From: Carya illinoinensis
Taxonomy: Eukaryota; Streptophyta; Magnoliopsida; Fagales; Juglandaceae
Assembly: GCF_018687715.1 (NCBI RefSeq)
Contig: NC_056766.1
Location: forward strand, 37,915,433 to 37,979,432
Direction: 5' to 3'
Length of the DNA stretch: 64,000 nt
Part shown: positions 34,560-46,269 of the stretch, one piece after another
Layout: each line of letters starts with the position of its first letter
Numbering within the stretch: the first letter of the stretch is position 1
Notes under the pieces: generated by a model
What the model saw: the letters and a program-made list of their open reading frames with translations, nothing else
Database searches by the model: none
What the model was told of the DNA's origin: nothing
Made by a program: the position numbers and the translations under genes

Positions 34560-36430
34560 CAAAAAACAAATTATTTTTTTTTTCATTTTTCATTTTTTCT
34601 CTTCTTATAATTATTTTATTAAATAAAATAAAATAATTATATTATTTTATAAGAATAAAAATATTCTTATAGTTATTTTATAACCATTTAATAACTAATT
34701 TTACTGCCAATTACTGATATAGACTAAATTAAAATAATAGAAATATTAAATTTATAATTCTTTTTAAATTAAGAATGATTATCTAAAATTGAATTTTTTT
34801 TAATGATATATTCTTAATTTAAAAAGAACTATAAATTTAATATTTCTATTATTTTAATTTCAAGACTAATATTGATAATATATACAGTGATGTCAACTAC
34901 TTATCTATTTACTTGCTATGGATTTTTTTACTTAGTCAGAAAATCATAAACAAACAATCATATCATAGTTATTTTTGTTATTAATCTTTATTTTAAATGA
35001 AATTAATTTAAATAATTGACATATAAAACTACATCATATCAATAAATTTCTAAAATTTAAAATAAAAAATAACATTATCTAAAATAAATTAATCTAATAA
35101 TCAAATAGGAAATTATTTATATGTAAGTAGCGTACACTCTTTTAAAAAATAAATAAATTTAAAATTTACATAAAAAAAACAATACTATATATAGTCTTTA
35201 TTTGAAAATTGTGATGCAAGCATAAGTAATTTTATTTTTAAAATTTTTTAAAATTATTAAAACATCCTTCTTAAAATGATATTTTTTTCTTTTAATAAAA
35301 GGCCTGCACATGCAGTCCCCAAATAGATTTTACAAATAAAATTTCTCTAAACAAACTATCATGATGGGATCTAATTTTTTTAAATAAAATGCACGGAATT
35401 ATACATTCTAAAATTATATATAATATTACTGTCTATAATTTATATTTTATTTAAATTTTAGACAATAAAGAATTCAAATTTTTTTTATTATTATTATTAT
35501 TTCAAATGAATGCGGTATCCACGTCCAATTAATTATGTTATAATTTTTGGATTTAAAAATAAATAAATTATGTTATCATTTTTAACACAAAAGTACAAAG
35601 CACAGAAACACGAGGCCGTTTTGTCGGTAAGGTTACCCAATTCAGTCGACGCCACGTGATGCGGGAGTGACCGCAGGTGGTTGGGTGGACCGACATGTTG
35701 CCGTGACGAACTTTGCTATTCTCACCTATGTCTCTTCAACTTCTAACATCTGTAAATTAAAGGCGGGTTTTTTTTTTTCTTTTTTGAATTGAACGTAACG
35801 GCCTCTGGAGCCACTCGATTGGAAAACTAGGCCACGTTTTGGTTTCTTGAATCTGGTTTTGTCCTTTCCACCACTTATTGATCGCTGTTTGGTTACAGCG
35901 TCGAGCCTACTCTTATCCAGGATCTCTGACTATCCAATAATAGCAATAGCATCCATTTGATTAAATTGATTGTGACTCGCGAGTTTCGTTTCGTTTGATT
36001 ATCAAATTTATTTTATTTAATTATTAAAATTTTTTAATTTTTAATATAAAATATAATAAATAATTTAATTTTTTTAATTTTTAAATAATAATAATATTAA
36101 AAAATAATATTATAATAATATTTTATTTAACTTTTATTTCATTTCAACTCATTATCCAAATCGAGGCTAATATGGTATTGTGCAAAATTTTCCCATCTTC
36201 CCTCTCTTTGATTTTCTACATTTTATCTTGAATCTGTTTTACCAACGATCTCTTACCGTCTTGGCTGGTCAAATTCTATAAAAACTAAGGTCAATTAAAA
36301 AAAAGGAAAAATGTAAAAACCACTCCAATTTACACCTTATAGAAAAAATAAATAAAAATTCACCAAAGAATCAAAGGCTTTTGTAAGGCTTGGGTTATTG
36401 TGATTTTTTCAAACTGTCAATTCTCTTGGA
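34560..36430. other. AT-rich intergenic DNA
   Basis: No gene seen. It includes a 50-bp-arm hairpin at 34727-34859 and AT-rich MITE debris at 36000-36165 ('ttatttcatttcaactcattatccaaat'). 35605-35715 is a short GC-rich island with a 'ccacgtg' G-box core ('gacgccacgtgatgcgggag'). Confidence 0.5.
34727..34859. repeat. Long inverted repeat (hairpin), about 50-bp arms
   Basis: The left arm 'attaaaataatagaaatatt...aaattaagaat' is almost exactly the reverse complement of the right arm 'attcttaattt...aatatttctattattttaat', with a 33-base loop. It is probably a foldback MITE. Confidence 0.85.
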
Positions 36431-36435
36431 GAAAA

Positions 36436-36890
36436 CTTAATAGGGAGACTTTTCTGTTTGATCACTGAGATTTTTCAGAAGAGAATTTTGAATTTTAAGA
36501 TTAAATATTAAAATATTATATCTTAATATTATTATTATATCGGGATTTGAAAAAATTAAATTGTTTATTATATTTTGTATAGAAATTTGAAAAAGTTGTA
36601 ATGATGAGATGAGAATTTTATATTTGAGATTAGAATTTCTTGTGTCGAAATAGTACCTTATTCTACTTGACTACTGAGATTTCTCATATAAGAATTTTGA
36701 ATTTTAAGATTAAATATTAAAATATTATATCTTAATATTATTATTATTATTTTAGAATTTGAAAAAGTTAAGAAAAAATTGAATTGTTTATTATATTTTA
36801 TATGGAGATTTAGAAAAATTGTAATGATGAGATGAAAATTTTATATTTGAGATCAGAAATCTTGATGACCAAATCATACCTTACCATTGT
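36436..36890. mobile_element. Two adjacent copies of an M1-like MITE
   Basis: 36436-36660 and 36664-36890 share 'gaattttgaattttaagatt', 'aatattatatcttaatatta', 'gtttattatattttgtatag' (or near) and 'gttgtaatgatgagatgaga', then 'ttttatatttgaga.' and an ending like 'at.gtacctta'. Both begin with 'gactactgagattt' or similar and end with 'accaaatcatacctta' or similar, so the unit looks tandemly duplicated. Confidence 0.75.
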
Positions 36891-37299
36891 ATTACTTAGT
36901 CCAGCTTCACAACCCTTAGCGGGTTGATCAGAAGTCAGTCTTGTTTAATAAGATTGAATTGGTTAAAAAGAAAAAGAGAGTAATCAACCCAAACACGGCC
37001 AACAAAAGACAGCAATTACATAGATAAGTGCTCGTCCCCTTGTTTATCTTTTAATGCTTTTAAGGCAAACCGTATGGTGAATTGAAAGAAAGACGACCTC
37101 ATATACATTAATGATTCGAAGGAAAAAATGACTAATTTCAAAATTGTAATATGGATCCCCATGTGTAATTTAATAACCACGATGTGCGCTCATAAAAGAA
37201 CACTTCGGATCAAGATTTTATGCAAAATTCAGATACTTTTATTCAAAGTTATGATTAAAATACTAACATTTGAACAATGGTATCCTAATTTGAAGAATC

Positions 37300-38680
37300 T
37301 TTGTTGTTTCAGGCCCCGATCCTTTGTATCAATCTCCCTAGGTTGACAAGAATTCACCCTCAAGTTCACATTAGTGTCAACAAAAGCACGGACTAAGGTG
37401 TCTGAAGTTGAACACGTCAAAGGTCCTCCAATGATTAGGAAAGCCCAACCTATATGCATTGTCATTGAATTTTTTAAAGAACTTCATGATGCCCAATCTT
37501 TCTATCCTTCAACTTTTTGTACTTATAAACAGGAAAACGATCACGATTAGCATAGCCCAAACAAAATCACCAACAAAAAAGTATCTTAACACTGTCAACT
37601 TGAGCCTTGTACTTACTAATACTCTTCTAGGTTGCGTGCTTGACTTTGTCATGTACTTTATGAAGGTGCGCTGCCATCTCATTTGCCTTAATGTTCAAGC
37701 GACCAATACGTGGAATGGGTGCCAAGTCAAGTATGTCCGAAGGATTCTACCCATGCACAATCTCAAATGGACTTAGTTGTATAGTCTCATTCTTAGAATA
37801 TTTGTAAGCAAACAATACTTGAGATAAGACAAGGCCCCACTACTTCAACTTAGCACTGGCCAAGCTCCTTAGAAAGTTGTCCAAGTGAAAATTCACTACC
37901 TTAATTTGGCCATCTATTTAGAGATGGTAGGCATTACTAAAATTTAGTTTCATTCCAATTCTCTCACAAACTCTTGTGAAAATTACTTAGAAACTTCGTA
38001 TCACAATTTGAGGTGATGAATTGAGGAATGCCATATAAGCAGACAATCTCCGTAAAATAAAGATGGGCAATCCTTGTAGTGTCTATAGCCTTTCAACAAG
38101 CTATAAAATGGGCTATCATGGAAAACCTGTCAACCACCAACAAGATTGAGTTCATTGCTTGTTGGGTTTGGGCAAACTTAGGACGAAATCCATTCTAACA
38201 TTGAGTTTTGGGCTCTCAAGTACAGATAATGAAGTATAAAGCCCAACATTGTTGAGGGCTCCCTTCCACATCTAACAAACAAAGCATCTCTCTACATGCA
38301 ACATCACTCATAAACTTGGGCCAGGAGTCTACTGAGATAAATGCCAAAGTCTTATCTTGCCCAAATGTCCCTCTCCATGTAACTCTTGTATGATGTGCTC
38401 CCTCAAAAAATAATTTGGGACACACAATTGTTGTGCTCATGCTAGTGAGAAGTGACACACGTCAACTCAAAGCATTTGTATCCTAGTTCAAACTCCCTGA
38501 TTGAGCCTCAGTGAGAATGTAGACTCCTGCAGATAGGCAACCCACTTGAAATGTCACATACTTAACTCTCATTGACTATTGATGTACTTTAATGCCTCAT
38601 GGTCAATGATTAGAATAAGCTCTCTCTACGCCCAATAGTGTCGCAAGTACTTTAGAGACTACACAGTAGTGTAGAATTCC
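37300..38680 (-). pseudogene. Ty3/gypsy retrotransposon relic (RNase H and integrase)
   Basis: On the minus strand 38670-38540 reads RELILIIDHEALKYINSQ, the reverse transcriptase RNase H signature. After that comes the H2C2 region with GHLGQDKT and the integrase core with VLSLPKPNKQ, IRSFxVIFTRVCERIGMKLNFSNAYHL and DGQIKVVNFHLDNFLRSL (37890-38200). The integrase C-terminus follows with SPFEIVHG (about 37770) and NIKANEMAAHLHK (about 37690). Many stops and frame changes. No LTR or gag was identified, so it is a pol fragment. Confidence 0.85.
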
Positions 38681-38699
38681 AAGATTCATATGCTAGAAT

Positions 38700-38975
38700 T
38701 TGAGCAAAAGAATTATACTACATTTGGATATTGAGATTATATGTAAATAGTAGTGAAAAAGTAGTAAATACTTTGTTAATAATAGTAAGGTAGTCTCATA
38801 TCACTCCTAACCAAATATAATTTTAGGTTGTGTTTGGATAGTGGAAATGATACAATTACTATTTAATATTTTATTATTATTTTAATTTTTACTACTATTT
38901 AATATTTTATCATTATTTTTTATTACTATTCATAAATTATTTAAAATTACTTTCATATCCAAACGTAGCCATAGA
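38700..38975. mobile_element. M2-family MITEs, two adjacent copies
   Basis: 38700-38820 ('acatttggatattgagatta...ctcctaaccaaatataattt') is followed at 38823 by 'taggttgtgtttggatagtg' and ends at 38975 with 'tcatatccaaacgtagcca'. Each has inverted ends and 'aaatagtag' or 'tactatttaatatttta' interiors. Similar to 3202-3367. Confidence 0.6.
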
Positions 38976-39706
38976 TTTATCTCAATCTGGCTGCTAATTT
39001 ATAGTTATTTCCTCTAATATATTATCGGTTTATGGGCCAACAATATTTTGACAGTAAGCCCATTAACTTAAAAGTTAAGAGTCGTTTTCCTTCTTTGGTC
39101 CCCCGGGAAAAGTTAAAAGGTAACAATCACGAGGATGAATGTGTAGTCTTTCTCAGCCCAAGGCCACCTACAGAACCGAAGAGATTTTCCAGTAAATAAA
39201 CCCAAGAGCCAGAAACTTTCTAGATGCAGAAATCTCAATACTTTTCTGGCCCAAGCCGAAACATATCTTGACATTCCTGGGCTGATATACATTCATGGGC
39301 TCAGTATTTCTAAGGACTTCTTGTTTTCATTTAGGCTAGGCTGCCATGGTTTTGAGAAAGAGGTTGGATTAATAATAATAATAATAATAATTTTATTTTT
39401 AATTTATTTCTTAAGATGCTGAGATAATATGTTGATTCTAGTTTTGGGTTTCTCATGGCCTTTGTTTTTGTTGAATGGGGTAGTTTTAAGAAAAATATTG
39501 TTTTTCATCTTATGGTCTATCATCTCTAACCAGACTTTTCAATATGACATATTTTAAGTGATTGTCTATTTAGATAATAGATATATGAAACCACTTAAAA
39601 TATATCGCATGCATTAACAAGTGTGATTGCGGGTGATAAAATCAGTTATAATAAGGAGTAGCATTTTTCTAATTTTAATAACATCTTCACGATTCATTTT
39701 ACTAAG
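38976..39706. other. Intergenic DNA, no gene
   Basis: Moderately AT-rich. A short (AAT)n tract lies at about 39371-39391. No frame with motifs. Confidence 0.5.
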
Positions 39707-39912
39707 TTGGTTTGGTTACACAAAATCAAATTATCTCAACTAATATAATCATTATAATTTTTTTAAATTTACACACAAAATATAATAAATAATTCAAATT
39801 TTTTAAATCTCAAAACAAACTAATATTAACAAATTATATAATAATAATATTTTATTCAATTTTCAACAAAATATCTCATCTCATCTCATTTGAACTGTGT
39901 AACCAAACGAGG
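39707..39912. mobile_element. MITE (family M1), reverse orientation
   Basis: The left end 'ttggtttggttacacaaaat' mirrors the right end 'gaactgtgtaaccaaacgag'. The right part contains 'atctcatctcatctcatt', the complement of the 'gatgagatgagatg' block at 6343. The interior is AT-rich. Confidence 0.75.
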
Positions 39913-40174
39913 AAAAGTTTTAGATGAAATGGGATAGAATTCTTTTCTTGATGATAGAATATTGGAGAATTAAAAACATGACTGTTGCTTAATTTAAAAA
40001 AAAAAGGGGGATAAAAACAAAGATATTAAGACCTGATCATCTATAAAAGCATCCCATAATGTGTTATATATATATATTTATATATGAACAGCGTTTCATC
40101 ATCATGTGAAGCACATCATGATCATACATATCATGCATCAGATCATTGTCCAGATCATGAGCTGCAATAATATT

Positions 40175-40176
<2 letters not shown>

Positions 40177-40237
<61 letters not shown>
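40177..40237. repeat. (GA)n microsatellite
   Basis: About 30 uninterrupted GA repeats. Confidence 0.98.
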
Positions 40238-40240
<3 letters not shown>

Positions 40241-40419
40241 ATTTTCTGGGCAAAGCTGCTTCCCATATGGGGTATCATAGTACTCACATGATTAACCTAA
40301 TTAATTTCATTTGGACCTCTTTGTTTGTCTCTCATTATTTAACCCATTCCCTCACGCTTCATAATGAAAAAGAAGAAGCATATTTTCTCCATTGCTGATT
40401 GAACTACCTCTTTTGGGAG

Positions 40420-40420
<1 letters not shown>

Positions 40421-40459
<39 letters not shown>
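40421..40459. repeat. (ATT)13 microsatellite
   Basis: Thirteen uninterrupted ATT triplets. Confidence 0.97.
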
Positions 40460-40604
40460 GGGAAAATAAATACTATTTTTCAGGCCTGGTCATAAATAGT
40501 AGTCATGGAGATAAGTCATGTGCAGGGGTTGGAACATGCATGTTTGGCATATAGGACAATTAGTAAAATGCTGCCTACAAAGGGTTAGCTTCCAAGAAAT
40601 TTAT

Positions 40605-40656
40605 AACATATATACATACATATACATACATATATGTATATATATATATATATATC
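40605..40656. repeat. (TA)n / (TACA)n tract
   Basis: 'acatatatacatacatatac' runs on into (TA)n, ending near 40656. Confidence 0.9.
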
Positions 40657-40659
40657 TCA

Positions 40660-42224
40660 CATGTATAGATGATCATGTTTGTTGGCCCTTACTATTAAGA
40701 TTTTTCTTGGTGCCCAAACAAATATTTCTGTTTTATTGTTGATTCCAACCCTCTAATGACAACCAAAAAAAGGACAAAAATTCCATAATGTCAAAGTGTG
40801 AATAGATGAATGCATGTGTCTATTCTGAGGTTGGTGATTGCTATTGGTAACTGGCAAGAAAGATTGGTGGTTAGAGTATTCTTGTTAAGGCCATGCATTA
40901 ATGTGCCCTGAGAGGTAGAGTGGCCCTTTCAAGACTTTGATGAGGCAAGTAGTTGATTAAGGAACCCAAAAAGGCTTAATTTAGATCAATTCATGATCAT
41001 ATATAATAGAGATTAATTAACAAGGTTTGTTTTCCTAACGATTTTCATCTAATCATTAATTTTTTTTTAAATTTTCACACAAAATAAAATAAACAATTCA
41101 ACTTATTCAAATCATAAACAAAAATAATATTAAAAAAATATATTCTAACAATATTTATTCGACTTTCAATTTTTATCTTAACTCATCTCATCTATGAAAA
41201 TAAATTAAAAATGATCAACAGTTTTCTAGTTTCAACAAGAAAAATGTTAAATTTATCCAAGAAAAAATTACAAAAAAACTCACTTATTCATATCTCTATT
41301 ATTGATATATTAAAAATTATGAAATTTTAAATTTTAAAAAAAAATTATAAAAATATTTAATTCTCTACGTGTCAGTTATTGATATATTAAAAATTATAAA
41401 ATTTAAAATTTAAAAGAAAACTAACTAAATGAGTTTTATAAGGAAAACCGTAATTATAATTAATTAAATGGCAAAAAGTGTTTACATTTAAAAAAAATAA
41501 AATAAAATTGTAGATGGGGAATTAACAATAAATTATTAATTAAAGAAGATCATGATATGACATTTGATAATATAGAAAAATTGAAAGCGTGACTTTATCT
41601 TTTTGGAGTGAAACTAGGCTTTTAGAGTTGCTTCATTCATTTTTCAAGGGCTAAAGCAAGCGTGTGATGCTGCACATCAACTTTCATTTGCCCCTTAATT
41701 TTATCAGAGAGCTACTTCCACTAATGCAACTAACTAGGATTAATTAATTAAGTTGCTTAATTATATATTATATTATATATATATATATATATATATGAGA
41801 AAGGTGACCCTTTATTAATATATATATATATATATTAATGTTGTGTATACATATCTATGAACTTCCCCACTAAAGCACGTAAACTTGGAAGTCCAAAAGG
41901 CATTATTGTTAGCTAGAGCGTCATAAAATCATTTTAACTTTTGAAAAATCAATTGAGTTGACCATCCTTTTCACTATAACTTTGAACAACCATTACTACT
42001 AGCTACCGATTTTTTTTGGACTAATGTACATTAATAAATTCATTTTCTATTATCAAGTCAGTGTCATATAGATCATACTATTTATATTATTTAAATGATA
42101 AGATTTGAATTGTAATATTTAAATTTTAAAATTTATTTTTTAAATCAAATTGGTCATGCTAATACCGTATGGTGTAAAAGCCTTAGAATAGTAGTATTCT
42201 TTCCACAATATTTCAACTTTTCAT
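40660..42224. other. AT-rich intergenic DNA, no gene
   Basis: Decayed M1-like MITE at about 41040-41205 ('attttcacacaaaataaaat...aactcatctcatctatgaaa'). Direct duplication at 41290-41420 ('attgatatattaaaaattat' twice). (TA)n tracts lie at 41763-41797 and 41818-41836. Confidence 0.5.
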
Positions 42225-42254
42225 CTCACTACAAGAAAAATATTTACATGTGCC

Positions 42255-42440
42255 TAGTTAGAGAAATGATGGTTGCAGTTGTGAGTGCGTAAACGCCTTA
42301 GAATCATTTTGAAAAAAATTAAATAAATATAAGACTCACATGAAAGGAAATTAACGTTTTAACATATAGTAGACTATTACTATTTTTCAAAGCGACTACA
42401 TGGCACTTGCGCACTCCATAATTATATGTACCATTACTCG
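42255..42440. mobile_element. Short palindromic MITE (family P), copy 3
   Basis: 'agagaaatgatggttgcagttgtgagtgcg' at the left, and 'tttttcaaagcgactacatggcacttgcgcactccataattatatgtaccattac' at the right. It is close to the copy at 1004-1156 in both ends, with a more divergent core. Confidence 0.6.
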
Positions 42441-42961
42441 ACTGATTATTTATGACAAAATTACAATTTCTTATCAAAATAAGTCTATTCTCGTCGTAAA
42501 TAACTATCACAAATAATCATTTTTCTTTTTTTTTTGTAGTGTACATATCGACATGATCTTCTAGACCATTCAAATGCATGCATATATGGTTTTATTGTGT
42601 CTTTCTTTCATGTTTTTTTCTTAATCAACATGGATGCGTACAAGCAACCTAGATATATATGGCCATGTGATTTGCCACATGAGATATGGAGGGATTGTGT
42701 TGTTTTATTATGTTTTACGTAAGATTGAAGTGTGATCAAGATCTGTCGCACACATGAGCTACTCATCATGTGGAAGTTAATAATGCAGAACCCTAAAATA
42801 TGTAACATATCATTCCCAATAGTAATTTTGGTCCCTACTTTAATTATTTTGATGGACCAATATTAAGTACTACTCCTCAAATATTAATGGATGCATCCAA
42901 CATTTAATCGTACGTAATTATTAGTTAAATTGTAAAGATCATAGCAATATTACATGTAATC

Positions 42962-43093
42962 AATATTTAGTACAAGTGGCCAACGGCCTCTGGCCTGATG
43001 GCACAAGACCCATGTCTCCAAAATAGAAATCATAAGTTTGCCTCTCCCCCAATGTATCCCAAAAAAATAAATAAATAATATTTAGTACAAGTG
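42962..43093 (+). mobile_element. Short SINE with perfect 17-bp target duplication
   Basis: 'aatatttagtacaagtg' is present at 42962-42978 and again at 43077-43093. The 98-bp body between begins 'gccaacggcctctggcctgatggcac', which is A-box-like (tggcctgatggc), continues through a weak B-box region ('gaaatcataagtttgcc') and ends 'cccaaaaaaataaataaat'. The exact duplication and A-rich tail show retroposition. The tRNA origin of the head is inferred. Confidence 0.85.
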
Positions 43094-44264
43094 TAGTACT
43101 AGGTGGTAAATACTCAAGTGGGCATTTAGTTTAAGAGTACCTAATGTTTACTATTTAAAGAACTTTAATTAAAATATAAAATTCTCTAAGAATGATCATA
43201 TGAGATGATCTTGATTAATTGGGGCGCCGTGCTATTAAAGAATCGATCTACTCGTGAACAGTTCGAGCTTGACCGATGGTATATACGAACTTGACTCGAT
43301 CGAGTTCATCAATTTATTTAACAAATAAATCGAGTTTGAACAAAAATTTAGACTAATTATTATAAGCAGCAGCTAGCTTATATTAACTTAGCTCAACTCG
43401 TAGCATCCTAAAATTACTTGGTATTTAATATTTTTACATTATTATTTTTAACATTGCAGCAAGAACATCTGAAATGTTTGAAAAGATTATAGAGATGAAT
43501 CATTTTGGTATATATATAGCTAACGTCAGAGGGCATCATGTAATATTGGTGGTGGCCGGAGGGGTGTCATAGATTGGAGTCGAAAGATCTAAGGTCGAAA
43601 AATCCATTTTAGTAATGTATATAACTTACATCTTTGGGTGGCTGCGTACGCGCTTCAAGCATCCATCGGACTAGCTAATATGTCGCTTGCTTGAGTTGTG
43701 CTGAGGAATAAATCTCATATTATCTGTAGATAAAATTTTGGACATATTTATAAATAATGAACAACTTTCTCTTATTGAACTAGTTTTATGAGATGAGTTA
43801 GATCAAGCCTGCCACATGCAGGACGAATGAGGGCCTACAATACTTACTCAGTAACAAGGATCACAAACAATACTAACCTACACGTGAAGTGTTGAGGAAT
43901 GAATCCCGCGTTATCTATGGACAAGGTCCTCAGCATGTTTATAAGCAATAAATAATTCACTTTTATTGAACCGATTTTATGAAATGAGTTAGGTCCATAA
44001 ATTTTTTCAGTTGAAGATCTTTAATTTGAAAAATTGTTGGTAGGGTATATGAGTCTATAAATAATAGAAAAGCATTGGATTGATAATTTTATGAACTAGA
44101 TGATCAGTACGTATCTAAGATTAATGAAAAAACTAGCTAGCTAAACCAAATTATTATAAACAGAGATCAAATGAAGAAATTTGTAGAGAAAGAAGAACAA
44201 ATGAACAAAACCCCAAACCCTAAAGTTTCAATTCAAGAGAGTTCACCAGATTATTAAAAGAAAA
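43094..44264. other. Intergenic DNA with a duplicated LTR-like segment
   Basis: 43690-43805 and 43893-43995 are diverged direct copies ('gaggaataaatctcatattatctgtagata...ttttatgagatgagttag' against 'gaggaatgaatcccgcgttatctatggaca...ttttatgaaatgagttag'). They resemble a retrotransposon terminal sequence. No gene. Confidence 0.5.
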
Positions 44265-44405
44265 ATAATATTTACAGTTACAGAATATGTAAGTCTTGTG
44301 TAATTTTTTTTAAAAAGTAAATAATACAAAAATCATATAAAAAATTAATTTTTTAATAATAAACCTTACTTTATTTTAAAATAGTTGGCTGTTATTTACC
44401 TATTT
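44265..44405. mobile_element. Short palindromic MITE (family P), degenerate copy 4
   Basis: 'aaaaataatatttacagttacagaatatg' at the left, core 'aaaaaattaattttttaataata', ending in 'tttacctaacattactctt'. Confidence 0.5.
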
Positions 44406-44738
44406 TATAACTTTACCTAACATTACTCTTGTTAGAATAACTTATTCGTGATATTGTACGTTGTCTATTCAATTTTCACGTGCAGTACTAGTAGACAATC
44501 TTAAATGAGATCACAGAGAGAGAGAGCATATAATATTGGTGAAAGTTGAGATGAAAAACAAGTGTACATAAAGAAGAGAGAATAATTAATGTAAAGGCTA
44601 GAATTCGCCATGGATCCTTTCCGAGCTAAGCGTTAAAGAAATTCATGTAACGGGAATCTAGGCCGGCCGGGAATAAAACAAGCACACACGTACATCTCTC
44701 TTTTATATTTCTGTGCCTAGCTATGACAAATTAATATT

Positions 44739-44783
44739 GGGGGGGGGGGGGGGGGGGGGGGGGGGAGAGAGGGAGAGAGAGAG
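44739..44783. repeat. G27 homopolymer followed by a purine tract
   Basis: Twenty-seven consecutive G, then 'agagagggagagagagagag'. The + strand is pure purine for about 45 bases. Confidence 0.95.
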
Positions 44784-44900
44784 TTGTACGTACGTGGCTA
44801 CCATTTAGATTTTCTGCCACTTCCTTGTGTTGGGTCGGCCGTCACTGAGACAATGCTTTGTGGGTTTGTCACGTCTGTATTAGGTCTTGCACTGCCAGGC

Positions 44901-45010
44901 CCTCTCTCTCTCTCTCTCTCTCAAGCTTTGCTGCGTCCACTTGTAAAGGACAATACTCATGCCGACGTTGCAGCTTGCCTTCTCTTTTGCAGAATAATTT
45001 AGTGCTTTGT

Positions 45011-45043
<33 letters not shown>
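44901..45043. repeat. Two (CT)n tracts
   Basis: (CT)11 at 44901-44922 and (CT)14 at about 45016-45043, both within 300 bases of the GA-rich tract at 44766-44783 and complementary to it. Confidence 0.95.
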
Positions 45044-46044
45044 AGCATCTCCTAATCAAATCTTTAAATTTGGCCAAGACGTACCGGTAATGACAAGAGC
45101 ACAACACTTTTTACAATTACAACTGTTATAACTCTCTACAAAAATAGAAAAATTCCTATCATTCTTACACCACATATATATCTGTTAAAGAAAAAAAATA
45201 AAAATAAGTTTACGGTATAAGGATGATCAATAGTACTCATGATAGATAATATTTGTGAGAGAAGTACTACTTAGATATCTTATATATATATATATATTTA
45301 TCATTTGATGAACAACATCCTGACAGAAACCAACATTCCCACTGACATCAACATATATCTTTCCGTTTGATCATAATTTTAAATCCATTATTGAAATAAT
45401 GGGTTGGACTTTCATGAGTACAACTACTGTTTTGGATATGCTTCATGTATGTGTGTGTGTATATATATGTGTACCTGATGATCATCTTGGTCATGTGGTG
45501 CAGCACTGTATTTGAGCTAGGGCCCCAACAAAGGCAGGCATGCATGCAGTACTACTACTAGACAGACGATCGAGGTTGATCTTGGCTAGCTAGATATATA
45601 TATATATATATATAAGGATTATATAAGATCATTTTAAATTAATAATTATTAGTGCATGCATGCTGTCGATTGGGCCGCCGGTTTCAATATTTGAGACTGA
45701 AAAATATAAATTTCTTATAATTTAATGAGAACTGTTACAGATATAAAGAGATTATATAAAATAAATTTATAAAATGATGTACTTCATAGAATTCATTAGA
45801 TTTACTTTATAATAAAAGTAACTTTACAATATGACGTATCATATTAATGTTAGACTTTTGGTTTTCGTAGAAAACCTTTGTCTTCCCTAAAGTAGTTCAC
45901 TTCATCTAAGATGATACACTTTATCTATTAAGTATATGTAATTGCCCTTCATAAATAAAGTGGTGACCCTTGCTATTTTGTGATGGATGGAATAATGAGG
46001 GTAGCCTAAAGGTTGTAGGAGTAATAAATGAGGGTCCCTAGTCT
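45044..46044. other. Intergenic DNA with an M3-type MITE
   Basis: 45720-45860 matches the AT-rich family M3 ('aataaatttataaaatgatg...ttagatttactttataataaaagtaactttacaatatgacgtatcatattaatg'). (TA)n tracts lie at about 45280 and 45596-45614. No gene. Confidence 0.5.
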
Positions 46045-46047
46045 TGC

Positions 46048-46058
46048 CTATATAAAGG
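46048..46058 (+). promoter_or_regulatory. TATA-box-like site of an unknown transcript or LTR
   Basis: 'cctatataaagg' is a strong plant TATA match, followed by leader-like DNA and, 126 bases on, 'caaATGgcaggag|gtaaaag', which could be a tiny first exon ending at a donor. No downstream exon is convincing. It could equally be the promoter of a solo LTR or a TRIM element. Confidence 0.3.
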
Positions 46059-46269
46059 AGCTTGTGTTTTCCGTTAGAACCACCCAAAAAAGTTCTAAGG
46101 CAAAAGACTAGAAGTCCCTTCCCTACAAAATCTCTAGTTTCTTTTGTAGATTTGAAGCTTTCCGGTTATCAAGCACAAATGGCAGGAGGTAAAAGATCAT
46201 ATAGATCCTTTTTACAGCTTTTTCTTACAATTAAATTATATCAATTTGTGAGTTTACTAGTGAAATAAT

